Assembly: GCA_951799405.1 (NCBI GenBank)
Contig: OX637343.1
Location: 14,300,524 to 14,364,523, forward strand
DNA: 64,000 nucleotides
Reading direction: 5' to 3'
Origin: Agapetus fuscipes
Taxonomy: Eukaryota; Arthropoda; Insecta; Trichoptera; Glossosomatidae
Each line of letters opens with the position of its first letter. The stretch's first letter is position 1. The notes under the pieces are model-generated. The model was not told where the DNA came from, searched no databases, and saw nothing but the letters and a program-made list of their open reading frames with translations. The position numbers were made by a program, and so were the translations under genes. Of the stretch, positions 55,101 to 64,000 are shown piece after piece.

Positions 55101-56896
55101 TGTCAGTTGAAGATAATAATGAGTAAATCAAAATTTGAAATTTGAAACCATGGTTATTGCCTGTCACAAAGAACCAGAAATACCGCCATAAACTGTGATA
55201 GCGACTGTTGTTGCATTACAAATTTTGCAGAGCTTTAGATACACACAGATGCCACTAGATTTTACTTTTTTTCTTACAACTTTATCTTCTTATTTTTGCT
55301 GACATTCCTTGTTTTTCCTCTGTAGTCTTCATGTGACCTCTTCAGGAAAATGTGGAAAAAAAATACTCTTTATGTGTAGCTTTGTATAGTTTCTTTTTTT
55401 ATCATTTACATATTTTTATTGTCATCTAAAATTTTAACGATCCATGTTGTTTAAAATCTTGTAGAGTAAGTACTTACAGGGTGTTGGTATCTGACTGAAA
55501 TTAAATGATAATCTATTTCTTCTCGAGCTTTCGTTTTTGTTCTTGAATTTCCACTGTTTCAGCTCCTTCCTAGAAGCACATCAACAGAATGGGACATGAT
55601 ATTCACATCGTTGTTAAAAGCGCACACTTGCGATGACGCGTTTAAGTTGCTGTGTGAGACAATCAAAGCCATCGCTGAAGCGGCGCAGGACATGAAGTCT
55701 GAAGCGTCCACTGCTTGCGTTAACTATTGCGTCATCAATACAGCTGGCATACTACAGGTACAACTAAATTAAATACTTCTATGTTTATAATCTAAATTGT
55801 AAAGATATATTGACAGATTTACAATAATTATAACTACACAGTTAAATTTTTTGATCAGATATTACACCGTTATAAAATAACTTACATTATTCTCGATGTT
55901 TCGTTAGCGACGTAGCTAACGTCTTCAGGAGACAACTTCTCTGCACGACGACTGAGGATGAACTTGATTTTTTTAACTTAATTTATGTTCAAAAAGTTAA
56001 GTTGGAATTTACGCGCCAAAACGCTCTTTGGATTGAATTTTCGCATCTGACTTCATTTCTTTATTCATCTTATAGCCATCGCAATACTAGCAGCGTTTTG
56101 AAAACAAGAAAATGACATTACGGGGGCTGCAAATTCCGTTGACGGATCGCATATCAGTTGTGAAACAGGTCAAAATTTCCAAAAGTTATTTTTTCAATGT
56201 AAAATCTAACGGTGCTATTCTTAGACATTTTAGTCCACGCTTTGACAAACTAATGATGCATTTGTATGAAGACCTGTCAATCCAAGATGGCGGCAAGTGG
56301 ACAGCTGATTAGTCTTCATGCAAATGTTAACAATATTCGGTGGGTAAGAATGACCGTGGTGATGAAACTTCCAGTGCAGGCACCATTAGTTTGTCAAAGT
56401 GTGGGCTCAACCGGCGACAAAAATGTCTAAGAATAGCCCCGATAGAATTTTATTTTGGACTTGAAATCAGGACCTTGTTAATATGCTTATCGCAATCTAT
56501 CAGAATTATCCACTTTTTACCAAATTCTTCACTATTGCAAATACCCTATTAGATGAAGATTATGATAGTATAGATATATTTAAAAAAAAAAATTAAATTA
56601 AAATGATGTTTTCACCGTTTCAGGGCAAGGTTTTGCAGCAGGAAGCTGTTACACTTTCAGCTATTACAGATGTCGTAACAGTCATCAATTCCATGTCGGT
56701 GGAAAATGAATCCACCATTATGGATTATGTCTTGCTCCCACTCAGGCATGCCATCAATAAATATGTGGGAGGGAGGAAGATAGAAGATTGTCACGATTAT
56801 AAATGTGATTTGAAGAAAGTGATCATTTCCATAAACAATGAAAATTTCAAGACATCTCTGGAGGAATTATTGAAGAGAAGTAATCTGCTTGATTAA
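52110..56896 (+). CDS. Large helical protein, possibly Gemin4-like
   Basis: Five coding exons: 52110-52200, 52349-54316, 54431-54579, 55563-55757 and 56624-56896. Borders are GT-AG and phases match, giving 891 aa. The first donor is GTTAGG. The protein has no signal peptide, no clear transmembrane segment and no catalytic motif. It appears all-helical with many Leu and Ile. The N-terminus (MDFDTELLKIQGALMHANSV) and the segment VVPTIPKCLLVHLIWDLNLE recall the start of vertebrate Gemin4 and its PTINHTILFELL segment. Gemin4 belongs to the SMN complex that assembles spliceosomal snRNPs. Gemin4 is about 1058 aa and poorly conserved, so the match is tentative; another HEAT-like scaffold is possible. 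AATAAA at 56929-56934. The gene itself is well supported. Confidence 0.8.
54612..55080 (+). mobile_element. SINE-B copies in the Gemin4-like gene intron 3
   Basis: A short piece (54612-54670, GCCGGCAAGGTTTACTCGGCC onward) is followed by a longer copy (54820-55080) with the tRNA-like box B GGGTTCGAATCCCACCGAGG. It is missing the very 3' end. Confidence 0.7.
55815..55990. mobile_element. Penelope-like terminal repeat, single arm
   Basis: TACATTATTCTCGATGTTTCG, TTAGCGACGTAGCTAACGTC and TTCAGGAGACAAC are the inverse of the hammerhead-like core at 57850. It lies in intron 4 of the Gemin4-like gene. Confidence 0.55.
56210..56441. mobile_element. MITE, GGGGCTATTC family, second full copy
   Basis: CGGTGCTATTCTTAGACATT to AATGTCTAAGAATAGCCCCG. 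In intron 4 of the Gemin4-like gene. Confidence 0.75.
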
Positions 56897-56928
56897 AGGT
56901 TTCATTGCGGAAAATTAATATTGCTGCC

Positions 56929-56934
56929 AATAAA
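56929..56934 (+). terminator. Poly-A signal of the Gemin4-like gene
   Basis: AATAAA, 33 nt after the stop. Confidence 0.65.
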
Positions 56935-57059
56935 ATATATTTTTTACTAGAAAATGGTTTTGTAGTTTTATTTTGTAAGCTGGTTTGTTTTCTCAAATGG
57001 AGGTGGATTGAAATATTGGCAAAAATAGGTTGTTAATTTGCAATGAGGTCGATAGGTAT

Positions 57060-57178
57060 AGATTAAATTGTGTCATCACTCGGCCGAGTTGCTAGCAAAA
57101 AGGAAAACAAATATTTTGTTGCTGGTTTCTAAGGACAGCAGTCTCTTACAAGACTGATGTCCGCCCGACAAAAAAAAA
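57060..57178 (-). mobile_element. MITE copy (GCTAGCAACTCGGCCGAG), minus strand
   Basis: Inverse of the family at 10975 and 59565 (GTCCTTAGAAACCAGCAACA, TTTTGCTAGCAACTCGGCC). Confidence 0.55.
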
Positions 57179-57204
57179 GTTGTAAATACAAATTTGTGCC
57201 GAGT

Positions 57205-57605
57205 CAGTGAACGCTGTCAACTAATGTCACTTCTATGGGACTGTTTGTAGCAACCAACGACCACTACGCTCTGCCCTCACTGCTGTCAACAAGGTCATAG
57301 TGCCCAAAAGAGCGAATACATCAAATTTTGCATACAGGAGCTTTGCGGTGGCCGGGCCAGTTGCCTGGAACAATTTGCACGTCGGTGTTCGTGCAAACCA
57401 TCTTACCACCAGCTTCAGAAAGGAACTCAGGACACTGCTTTGTTCTAGAAGCCATGGCGTCTGGACCAAAATGGCGCCACAGGAAATCAATCATCCATCA
57501 TCATCATCAACCAGCTACAAAATACTTGTTTGCCGTTTGCCCTTTTCCCTAGCAACCCTGCCGTGTGATGTAACAATTTTGTCTATGTCAATTCATGTGC
57601 GCTTT
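57205..57605 (+). mobile_element. MITE copy split by a CR1/L2-like fragment
   Basis: The left part includes TCTATGGGACTGTTTGTAGCAACCA. The right part (from about 57520) includes CCCTAGCAACCCTGCCGTGT and TTTGTCTATGTCAATTCATG. The retrotransposon piece at 57256-57515 lies between them. Confidence 0.55.
57256..57515 (+). pseudogene. CR1/L2-like reverse-transcriptase C-terminus
   Basis: The frame from 57300 encodes YRSFAVAGPVAWNNLHVGVR and SFRKELRTLLC, homologous to the tails at 361 and 37395. It ends in a (TCA)n run. Truncated at its 5' end. Confidence 0.7.
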
Positions 57606-57689
57606 CTTTTCTACAAATTCATTAAGAAAAGGAAATTTCGGATAGGTGAAAGGTAAGTTATCTTTTGGATTGAACTTATCTAATAAGTA

Positions 57690-57978
57690 AGACTGTGAGT
57701 TAGGTTTAGGTTGGAATTACGGTCGTTTGACATATTACAAATATCAAAACTACGCAGTTAATTTTTTTTATCGGATATTACACAAACTGTTATAAGAGAA
57801 ATTACATTACCTATTCTCGACGTCGTTCTCAGTCGTCGTGCAGAGAGGGTGTCTCCTGAAGACGTTAGCTACGTCGCTAACAAAACGTCGAGAATAATGT
57901 TAGTTCTCTTACAACGGTTCGTGTACCTAATATCCGATAAAAAGATTAACTGTGTAGTTTTAATTATTGTAAATTTAA
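57690..57978. mobile_element. Inverted Penelope-like terminal repeats
   Basis: Two arms meet near 57830. The right arm has CTCCTGAAGACG, stem TTAGC/GCTAA and then CAAAACGTCGAGAATAATGT. In place of GAAAC it reads CAAAAC, so the core is probably inactive. Confidence 0.6.
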
Positions 57979-58469
57979 GACTATGAGGTTAAATGAAACT
58001 AAAATTGTCACCCGTGGTTTAAGCAGTGATGAAAAATGATAAAAAAAACAATTGAAATTTGTCATTGGAGGATGAGCATTTGTGAATGTAAGATGGATAA
58101 TTGAATTAGCATGATTAACATGAGCATATATGTGAGTGAGCAGAGTGAATACATTATTGTAGGAGCTGGAAGACCTCTGGGGTCATGTTTAATTAAGACA
58201 TGAACTCGTAGATTACGTAAAATTACGTTCTTTTTCATTTTTTACTATTGTACTCTGTCCTGGCATGTTAATTTTTATTTCATACCTCATTTATGTAAGA
58301 CTTACGATGTCACATAATATTTCGTCAATAGCGTTTATGAATTTTCTTAGCTTTTATTTTAATATTTTTATGAAATGTCCGAATGAGCCAAAAAATGGAC
58401 TTTAAAAAAGATTTGTACTTATATGAAAAAAAACCTGTTTAATTCAACTTATAATATAGTATATTATAA

Positions 58470-59025
58470 TGACGACCGGTCCGTAGTCCAGTGGTAGATA
58501 ACACTTCGGACTAGTAAATGGAAGGTTGTGGCTCGAATCCTGGTGGAACACATAAAACATACCATTTATATTTTCAAATATGCTCTTCGCTGGGTTGAAA
58601 AATTCATAAACCTTTACCAAAGACCGGTCACCAAAGGTCCATCCAGCCTTACAGCGACTGGGTCTTGCTTGAGAATTGGCGCATTGTAACGACGAACATG
58701 CTTGTAAAAAGTCTGGTTTATAGCTGAATTGATAGAATGCTTGCATTCCATGCCGAGAGCAAGAGATTGATCCCCACCAAGGGTGTCAGAAATGATTTCC
58801 CGTTTCGGTGTCTATTTCAAACCCAAAATTTAATACCGGCAAGGTGCACTTAGCCTTCACAGAAAATGAGCTGGGAAACCCCCCTTCAACTGAAAGTGCT
58901 TGGTGTGAGGCCGGCTCTTTACCCGTAAAAATAAATACGTTCCGAATCGCCTCATATACGATCCCTTCGGACATAACGCGGGCAAGAAGTTACACACTTT
59001 GTGCAGTTTAGTTGCGTTTTTTTTT
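58470..59025 (+). mobile_element. Heterodimeric SINE (A+B), complete
   Basis: A head (CCGGTCCGTAGTCCAGTGG, box B GGCTCGAATCC), body to TTGTAACGACGAACATGCTT, then the B head (TATAGCTGAATTGATAGAATG) and body to TGTGCAGTTTAGTTGCGTTT, followed by a T-run. It confirms the A-then-B order seen at 2139. Confidence 0.8.
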
Positions 59026-59032
59026 TTTTGCT

Positions 59033-59085
59033 GAAGTGGGTTTAGCCACTCCTAGTGAAATGGCGATAGAGTCACAGTTTTACTA
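59033..59085 (+). mobile_element. RTE-like 3' tail, degenerate
   Basis: TTAGCCACTCCTAGTGAAATGG and CGATAGAGTCACAGTTTTA, weakly matching the 3' end at 11330. Confidence 0.45.
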
Positions 59086-59564
59086 GCCAGCTCGATAGTA
59101 ATATTGCTAACTATTTAAAGAGCATTACTCAAAATTTGATGTCATCCTTTGTGGATTAGTGTCATAATTCAGCGTTATTAAGTGTGAGAGACGTCTGCTG
59201 TACCTACTTACCAGCTCGTTACAATAATTCCACAAATTGACCCAAAATGACCGAGGGCGGCCATTTTGAATGTGTGGGAGGACTCTACTTGAAAGATATG
59301 GGCGGTAATGTACCTACCTATAATATTATTTATCTACTCTCCCTGTGTACTCTCCAGACACTGGCTAGTAAGAACATTAGGTACTCCATACACATTGTGT
59401 CTTTAATTAAAATTTAAAAACAAACATACCTTTTAAAAAAATGGAGCTTCATTCCTGTATTCAAATTAAGAACACAAATTAGCTGATTGTCATTGCACAC
59501 TTCATAAATTAAGACTTTAAGTACCTACCTACCTACCTGCATTAATTATGAACATTTTTGAATT

Positions 59565-59706
59565 TGGAACTTTTTTCTCGGTGAGCAAACATTATGGGCT
59601 TCCGTCATTAACAACCAATAACAAAATATTATTTACCTTTTCGCTAGCAACCCGGCCGGGTGACGTCATTACATTGTCTATGTTAAATCATGTGCTGAGT
59701 TCATAT
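59565..59706 (+). mobile_element. MITE copy, uninterrupted
   Basis: TTTTTTCTCGGTGAGCAAAC to TTGTCTATGTTAAATCATGTG. This serves as the intact comparison for the split copies at 10975 and 57205. Confidence 0.6.
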
Positions 59707-59709
59707 TTA

Positions 59710-60865
59710 GGCCAAAATCATCGTGTAGTGGAGTCGACACAAATGTCATAGACAAAAAAATGTGGCATTACCCGAGTAGCTGGGGAGAAAGTAAACAAAT
59801 GTTTTTTTATTGATTGCTAAAGAACTCAGTGCGAGCACCAATTAGGTACCTTTAATCCATTACCTTGAGCCAGAATTAGTTTTGTAAAAGAATCAAGGTA
59901 AGAATCAATGTAGGAGATAAGGTGCGATCCTGCGAACACTAATTCACTTTAAGTACCTATTGGTAGATACTTTATATTCCCTGTTCCTGGAAGAGCAGGA
60001 TATTATTATTTTAGTAGGTAAATAGATAAATTGGTAGGTAGGTACCGTATCTGAAAGACATCATAAATTAATTCAATCTAATTATTTATTTATTAAAGGA
60101 GACCATTTTTACAAGTTTTTTTAAAATACAGCAAAACACATTTCAAGCAGGTATTTTAATTTTCAGATTCTGTAGTTCAAGAAAAATTCAAGCCATGTTC
60201 AAGAAAAAAAGGAAAAGAAATGCATATGTACGAGATACGGAGACATATTTGTATACATAGTTTGTATACCATACAGATGTTGGCTTGCTTGAATATTTCC
60301 TAAATATTAAATAATAATCTTCAATTTATTTTATGCCAGACAGGAATAAGAGATGTTAGAGATTTAAGTGGCCTCGCCGGTTAGAGTTTATCCCACGAAA
60401 ACCAAGACAGGAACAAAAGACACACTATTCCAATTAAATAATAATTTCAATGAAGAAAGTAGCTATGAAGGTTTCCTGTAGCTTACAATCTACAATACGA
60501 GACTACTCTTCATTTATGGCCAACAAGAGCTCGCTTAGGTACTTGTAACGTCCAAACCTGCCAAGCATTGGTGACTTTTAAAAAGATTGTGCCAAACTTT
60601 GTCACGAACATAAGTCAATGGTAAAAAGGCAATCATCATCAAATGACAATCAATGTAAAATAAATAGTTGATCATCAAATAAATGAGTCAAAAAATGGTA
60701 AAAATTTGAATGATGACGTTTTTATATAGGTACACATACAGGTAGGTACTACGGGCTTGTACACCAAACTCCAATCAGATAAAATCAAAATTAAGTGTGA
60801 TTTCTCCCATCAAATTAAAAAAAAATGGTTGAATTTACTTAAAATTTTTTTTTTTTTTTCTTAAA
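59710..60865. other. No gene recognised
   Basis: Unassigned AT-rich sequence with (TAGG)n-like runs near 60010-60045. No coding pattern. Confidence 0.4.
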
Positions 60866-60867
60866 CG

Positions 60868-61080
60868 TAGTTTAATTTTTACAATAATATTTTATATCTC
60901 GAGCACTTTCGACCTTCAATACTCAGGTCATTATCAAGAGTGACCTGATTATTGAAGGTCGAAAGTGCTCGAGATTAAAATATTATAGTGAAAATCAAAC
61001 TACGTTTAAGAAAAAAATAATTTTATTTGAAATAAAATGAATTTTCACTGTGTGAATACACAAACCCTACAAAATCTGGT
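60868..61080. mobile_element. Inverted Penelope-like repeats
   Basis: Arms of about 85 bp (CGTAGTTTAATTTTTACAAT, TCTCGAGCACTTTCGACCTT and inverse). The core reads CCTGATTATTGAAGGTCGAA, a degraded hammerhead-like order. It ends AATGAATTTTCACTGTGTGA, as at 38130. Confidence 0.55.
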
Positions 61081-61436
61081 TGAATTTACGTAACTCAGTT
61101 GATGTACATCATCTTTCCTGTTCACATTCCATCATATTATTACCCACTTCCGAGAAATATTTAAGCAAGGTCCCTACCAGAATTAAGCAATAAAATTTGA
61201 TGTGTCAATCAAATATTGATTGGAGGTTGGTGCAACAGTCAATTATTAGTTATTTAGGAAAAGAGATCATATTTTTAAAATTATACATTTTATTGATCAT
61301 TTGATTTTTAATTATATTGCTGATCTTTTTTTAGTTTAATAAATAAAAAAGTAATAAAATGTGGATGGAATAAACCTAGCATGAAAAAAATACAAAAGCG
61401 TCTAATGAGAGAAAAATGAAGTGATCGAATGAGTTG
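61081..61436. other. No gene recognised
   Basis: AT-rich. No shared repeat seen. Confidence 0.4.
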
Positions 61437-61512
61437 GTCGAATGATGATGATGGACTATTTCTTTCCTGTGGCGCCATTTAATAGTCCAGGACCGTCTCA
61501 AGGGCGCCATAA
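61437..61512 (-). mobile_element. CR1/L2-like 3' end
   Basis: TTTCCTGTGGCGCCATTTAA and CCGTCTCAAGGGCGCCAT, next to the 3' end of the orphan gene and in the same strand. Confidence 0.55.
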
Positions 61513-61532
61513 GTAAAAAAAAAATAGAATGA

Positions 61533-63886
61533 TTATAAAATCGGAATTTTGTTCGTTCGGAAGTATACGAAAAAGGCAGCGAGAGCCAAGACAGTTGCTG
61601 AAACTGTCAAGTTGGAAGACCCATTGCAGGAGCGTCTGATTGAAGTCGTGGACAGATCTCTTCTGGAGAGGAGGTTGTGGATGCTGTGAACTACTTGGCG
61701 ACTCATCTGATGTGGATCTCGCGCCATGATGACTGAGAAGAGTTGAGTTTCAGGAAGACGGAAGCAGAACGTCAGCACAAGGTGATCCTGAACGGCCTTC
61801 ATCACCTGGATTGTTCCGCTGAATTGCTCATATTGCTGTGTGGAGTAGCCAGAGACTGTCGGAAAAGAAATGAAATAGTTTCTTACTCGATTTATAATCT
61901 ATAATCTAAGTTGCAAGGGTATATTAACATTCAAAGCTCAAATCAAATACATGTCCACAAACAAACACGTTTTAGTTCGCGCTTACAAATGCTGAATGTG
62001 TACTTACAAATAAAATCCAAACCTTAAATGAGCATAAGCCCTGCAACTTTTGCCGACCTTCCCTGGAACAGGGGTGACATTGGCAAAGTAAACCATTTTT
62101 TACAATATGTGTGGTCAGCCTCATACCAACCTTTAAGTCAAGGAAATTATCAGCACTAAAAAAACCTTTTCCAATTGATCACTTGTATGAATTTGTCAAA
62201 GGTAGGTACTCAACAGTATAAATTGATTACAAAGGTTCAGAAAAAAACGTAGTGATGAAATTTGATAAGGCTATTTGACCAATAGCTAATCTCCTTATAT
62301 TAGGTATAAAAAAACAAGTATCTGAGCTGAATCCTATTCCTTAAAACGCGAAGATCTGTAATGTAGGTAGGTTACTTCTTAGACGAAATGACAAAAGCAT
62401 GTGAGGAATCTAAGAGCTTACCTCTGACTCCATTGTTAGGTCTCGTGGAGAGCATCCAGAATCCTCTTTTGGAATTGGTGAACCTCAGGATGTATTCATT
62501 GCTGTTTCCGTATTCATCCCAGTAGACGCGAATGTATCTGTACTCCTCATCGGTGTAGTCGATGCCTCCCTGTCCTCGTCTGCTCCAATCATATCCATGA
62601 TCTCCTGGTCGAACGTGGCCGTGGGGATACGATGTGGTCATCTAAATAAAAAAAACATCATGAAGCGAGAAGTTGAAGATTGTTTTTTAGTTATTCTTGA
62701 TAGAAAGATACTGCATAAGCTGGTATCTTTTTACCGAACTTATGTCGGGAAGCAAAGCATAGATAGTGATTGCTTATAAATAAATAAAAAAGTATGGTGT
62801 AAATGACGAATTACCGTTAAAATATGTCGGTAAAACAGGAGGCCAAAATGATGGAACAAAATAATGAAACCGAGTACGTATGTATTTTGAGAGGATGCAA
62901 AAAAGCCACCCAATTAAAATGACAAAAACTTTGTATGAGAAGCAAAATGGAAAGACTAGCTTGATCACATTTGAGAAATATTGAAATTATGAAAGGGATG
63001 TTAATTGATGATAATTGACCGATGGAATAAATTATGACGTAAAATTAAAGCGACTCTGCAGAAGCGCTATAATGAAATGGCAACAAAACAGAATAATGGG
63101 CAAAATTTTAAGAATTTCTGATATTTGGCAACTGCAGACAAGGCCGGCCCGACAATATCCTGCACCCTGGGTAAAATAAAAGAGGACCACGTCTTCATGA
63201 GCGCCACCTGTCTGTAGTTCTGCGTTCCTCTTTGATAGATTTGCACCCTGTCTGAGACTGGCGCCTCAAGCGACTGCCCCCACCGCTTAACCCTCAGACC
63301 GGCCCTGTCTGCAGAGGAAGGATTCGACTGAAACGAAATAAAAGCTTGGATCAGTACCCAACAATCGCATGGATCAAATATCAAAAAGAACTGTTGGTGA
63401 TGAAATAAACAGTAAAATATGATTAGAGGCTGTGTGTTAAAAATAGTATTAAATAAATCAATTTCAGGCTGATTTATTTGATGGTGAATGAAATCTCAAG
63501 ATCCTGCATTTTATGGAAGTTAATCACATTGCAAAATCGTACTTTTGAGATTTGTTCAAGCTTAGCTGTGCAAAGTTGGTTTGGGTTAAGGACATGAATT
63601 GGTGATCTTTTGAAAAAAGTGTGTGTGGTTGGTGAAATTATTGGTGATTTTGGTAATTTATTGATTTGGTGATATTGGTGAGTTTGATGATTTGCTGATG
63701 TTTGTTATTTTGTGATTCATGATACTGATTTGGTGACATTGGTGTTTGAGATTTTGGTGATAGGGTGATATCGGTAATATTGGTGATTTTGTGATATTGG
63801 TGACTTGGTGATATTGATTGGATTTTGTTTTTCGTTACCCCATAGTAATAGCTATTGGAGTCCGAGTAACGATTTCTTGCGTAGCC
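61533..63886 (-). CDS. Unrecognised protein with C-terminal hydrophobic segment (5' end outside window)
   Basis: Three exons on the minus strand join in phase with GT-AG borders: 63839-63886 (16 codons, GYARNRYSDSNSYYYG), 62422-62641, and 61533-61855 ending in TAA. Together they give 196 residues. The first part is rich in Gly, Tyr, Asp and Arg (HGYDWSRRGQGGIDYTDEEY). A middle part, YIRVYWDEYGNSNEYILRFT, looks like a beta-rich domain. The last exon has a helical or beta segment with one Cys pair candidate (FCFRLP and RRSCNGSSN), an N-glycosylation site, and a C-terminal hydrophobic run (SATVLALAAFFVYF) with a short polar tail. This suggests a membrane-anchored or possibly GPI-processed surface protein. 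I recognise no family. More exons should lie beyond 64000. Confidence 0.65.
61895..62148 (-). mobile_element. TTAGA-tailed repeat, copy 24
   Basis: ATAATCTATAATCTAAGTTGC to ACCAACCTTTAAGTCAAGGA, in an intron of the orphan gene and in the same orientation. Confidence 0.8.
62650..63135. other. Intron of the orphan gene; nothing recognised
   Basis: AT-rich. A faint RTE-like tail (GCGACTCTGCAGAAGCGC, AATGGCAACAAAACAG) may lie at 63048-63095. Confidence 0.35.
63139..63307. mobile_element. hAT-type MITE, 169 bp
   Basis: Starts CAAGGCCGG and ends CCGGCCCTG. The flanks ACTGCAGA and TCTGCAGA match at 7 of 8 bases. In an intron of the orphan gene. Confidence 0.7.
63590..63828. repeat. Degenerate minisatellite of TTGGTGAT units
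   Basis: Units of about 8-12 bases related to ATTGGTGAT and TTTGGTGAT recur through the stretch, just downstream of the 48-nt exon of the orphan gene. Confidence 0.75.
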
Positions 63887-64000
63887 CTGAAAGATAAAGT
63901 TTGGTTTTATAAAACAAAGCCGTATTCTAAAGTTGATAATACAGAACGGGGGAAAAATCTAGAAAATTCAAGATAAATTGGTTAAGAAGCTTTTTACTAC

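Noticed and set aside
1..64000. CRISPR arrays, operons, ribosome binding sites or phage genes
   Set aside because: The window is animal nuclear DNA with spliced genes. The tandem motifs seen are microsatellites and transposon ends.

Overview
The window is AT-rich nuclear DNA from an animal, most likely an invertebrate and possibly an arthropod. The genes have GT-AG introns, animal-type ribosomal proteins, a cyclophilin E, FANCD2 and a two-Ig receptor-like protein. The DNA between and inside them is crowded with transposon debris. The species cannot be named from the sequence.

Layout. Positions 1-18.5 kb hold no host gene that I can recognise. They carry nested repeats: a 2.8-kb hAT-like insertion with a perfect 8-bp target duplication, tRNA-derived SINEs, CR1/L2-, R1-, jockey- and RTE-like reverse-transcriptase tails, MITEs, and many copies of a 200-250 bp repeat with a TTAGA-type tail. 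From 18.5 to 30.2 kb a head-to-head pair follows: PPIE (minus strand, 5 coding exons, 307 aa) and RPLP0 (plus strand, 6 coding exons, 313 aa). Three RPLP0 introns each carry a related H/ACA snoRNA-like sequence. From 30.8 to 38.5 kb lies a minus-strand gene of 6 coding exons for a secreted or membrane protein with two Ig domains and one transmembrane helix, closest by eye to FGFRL1. From 43.9 to 48.1 kb is FANCD2, read here as one uninterrupted 1416-codon frame. RPL10A (minus, 4 coding exons, 217 aa) follows tail-to-tail. A gene of 5 coding exons for an 891-aa helical protein that may be Gemin4-like lies head-to-head with RPL10A. The right end (61.5-63.9 kb) holds the last three exons of an unrecognised minus-strand gene with a C-terminal hydrophobic segment; its 5' end is beyond the window.

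The host genes do not form a single pathway: translation (RPLP0, RPL10A), RNA-linked prolyl isomerisation (PPIE), interstrand crosslink repair (FANCD2), possibly snRNP assembly (Gemin4-like) and cell-surface proteins. All exon joins below were made by checking splice sites and reading phase by eye. In RPL10A, PPIE and RPLP0 they give lengths expected for the families.

Most worth checking are the three snoRNA paralogues with compensating base changes, the heterodimeric tRNA-derived SINE and its interchangeable 3' ends, the 24-copy TTAGA-tailed repeat, the inverted Penelope-like repeats with hammerhead-ribozyme-like cores, and the orphan gene at the right end.
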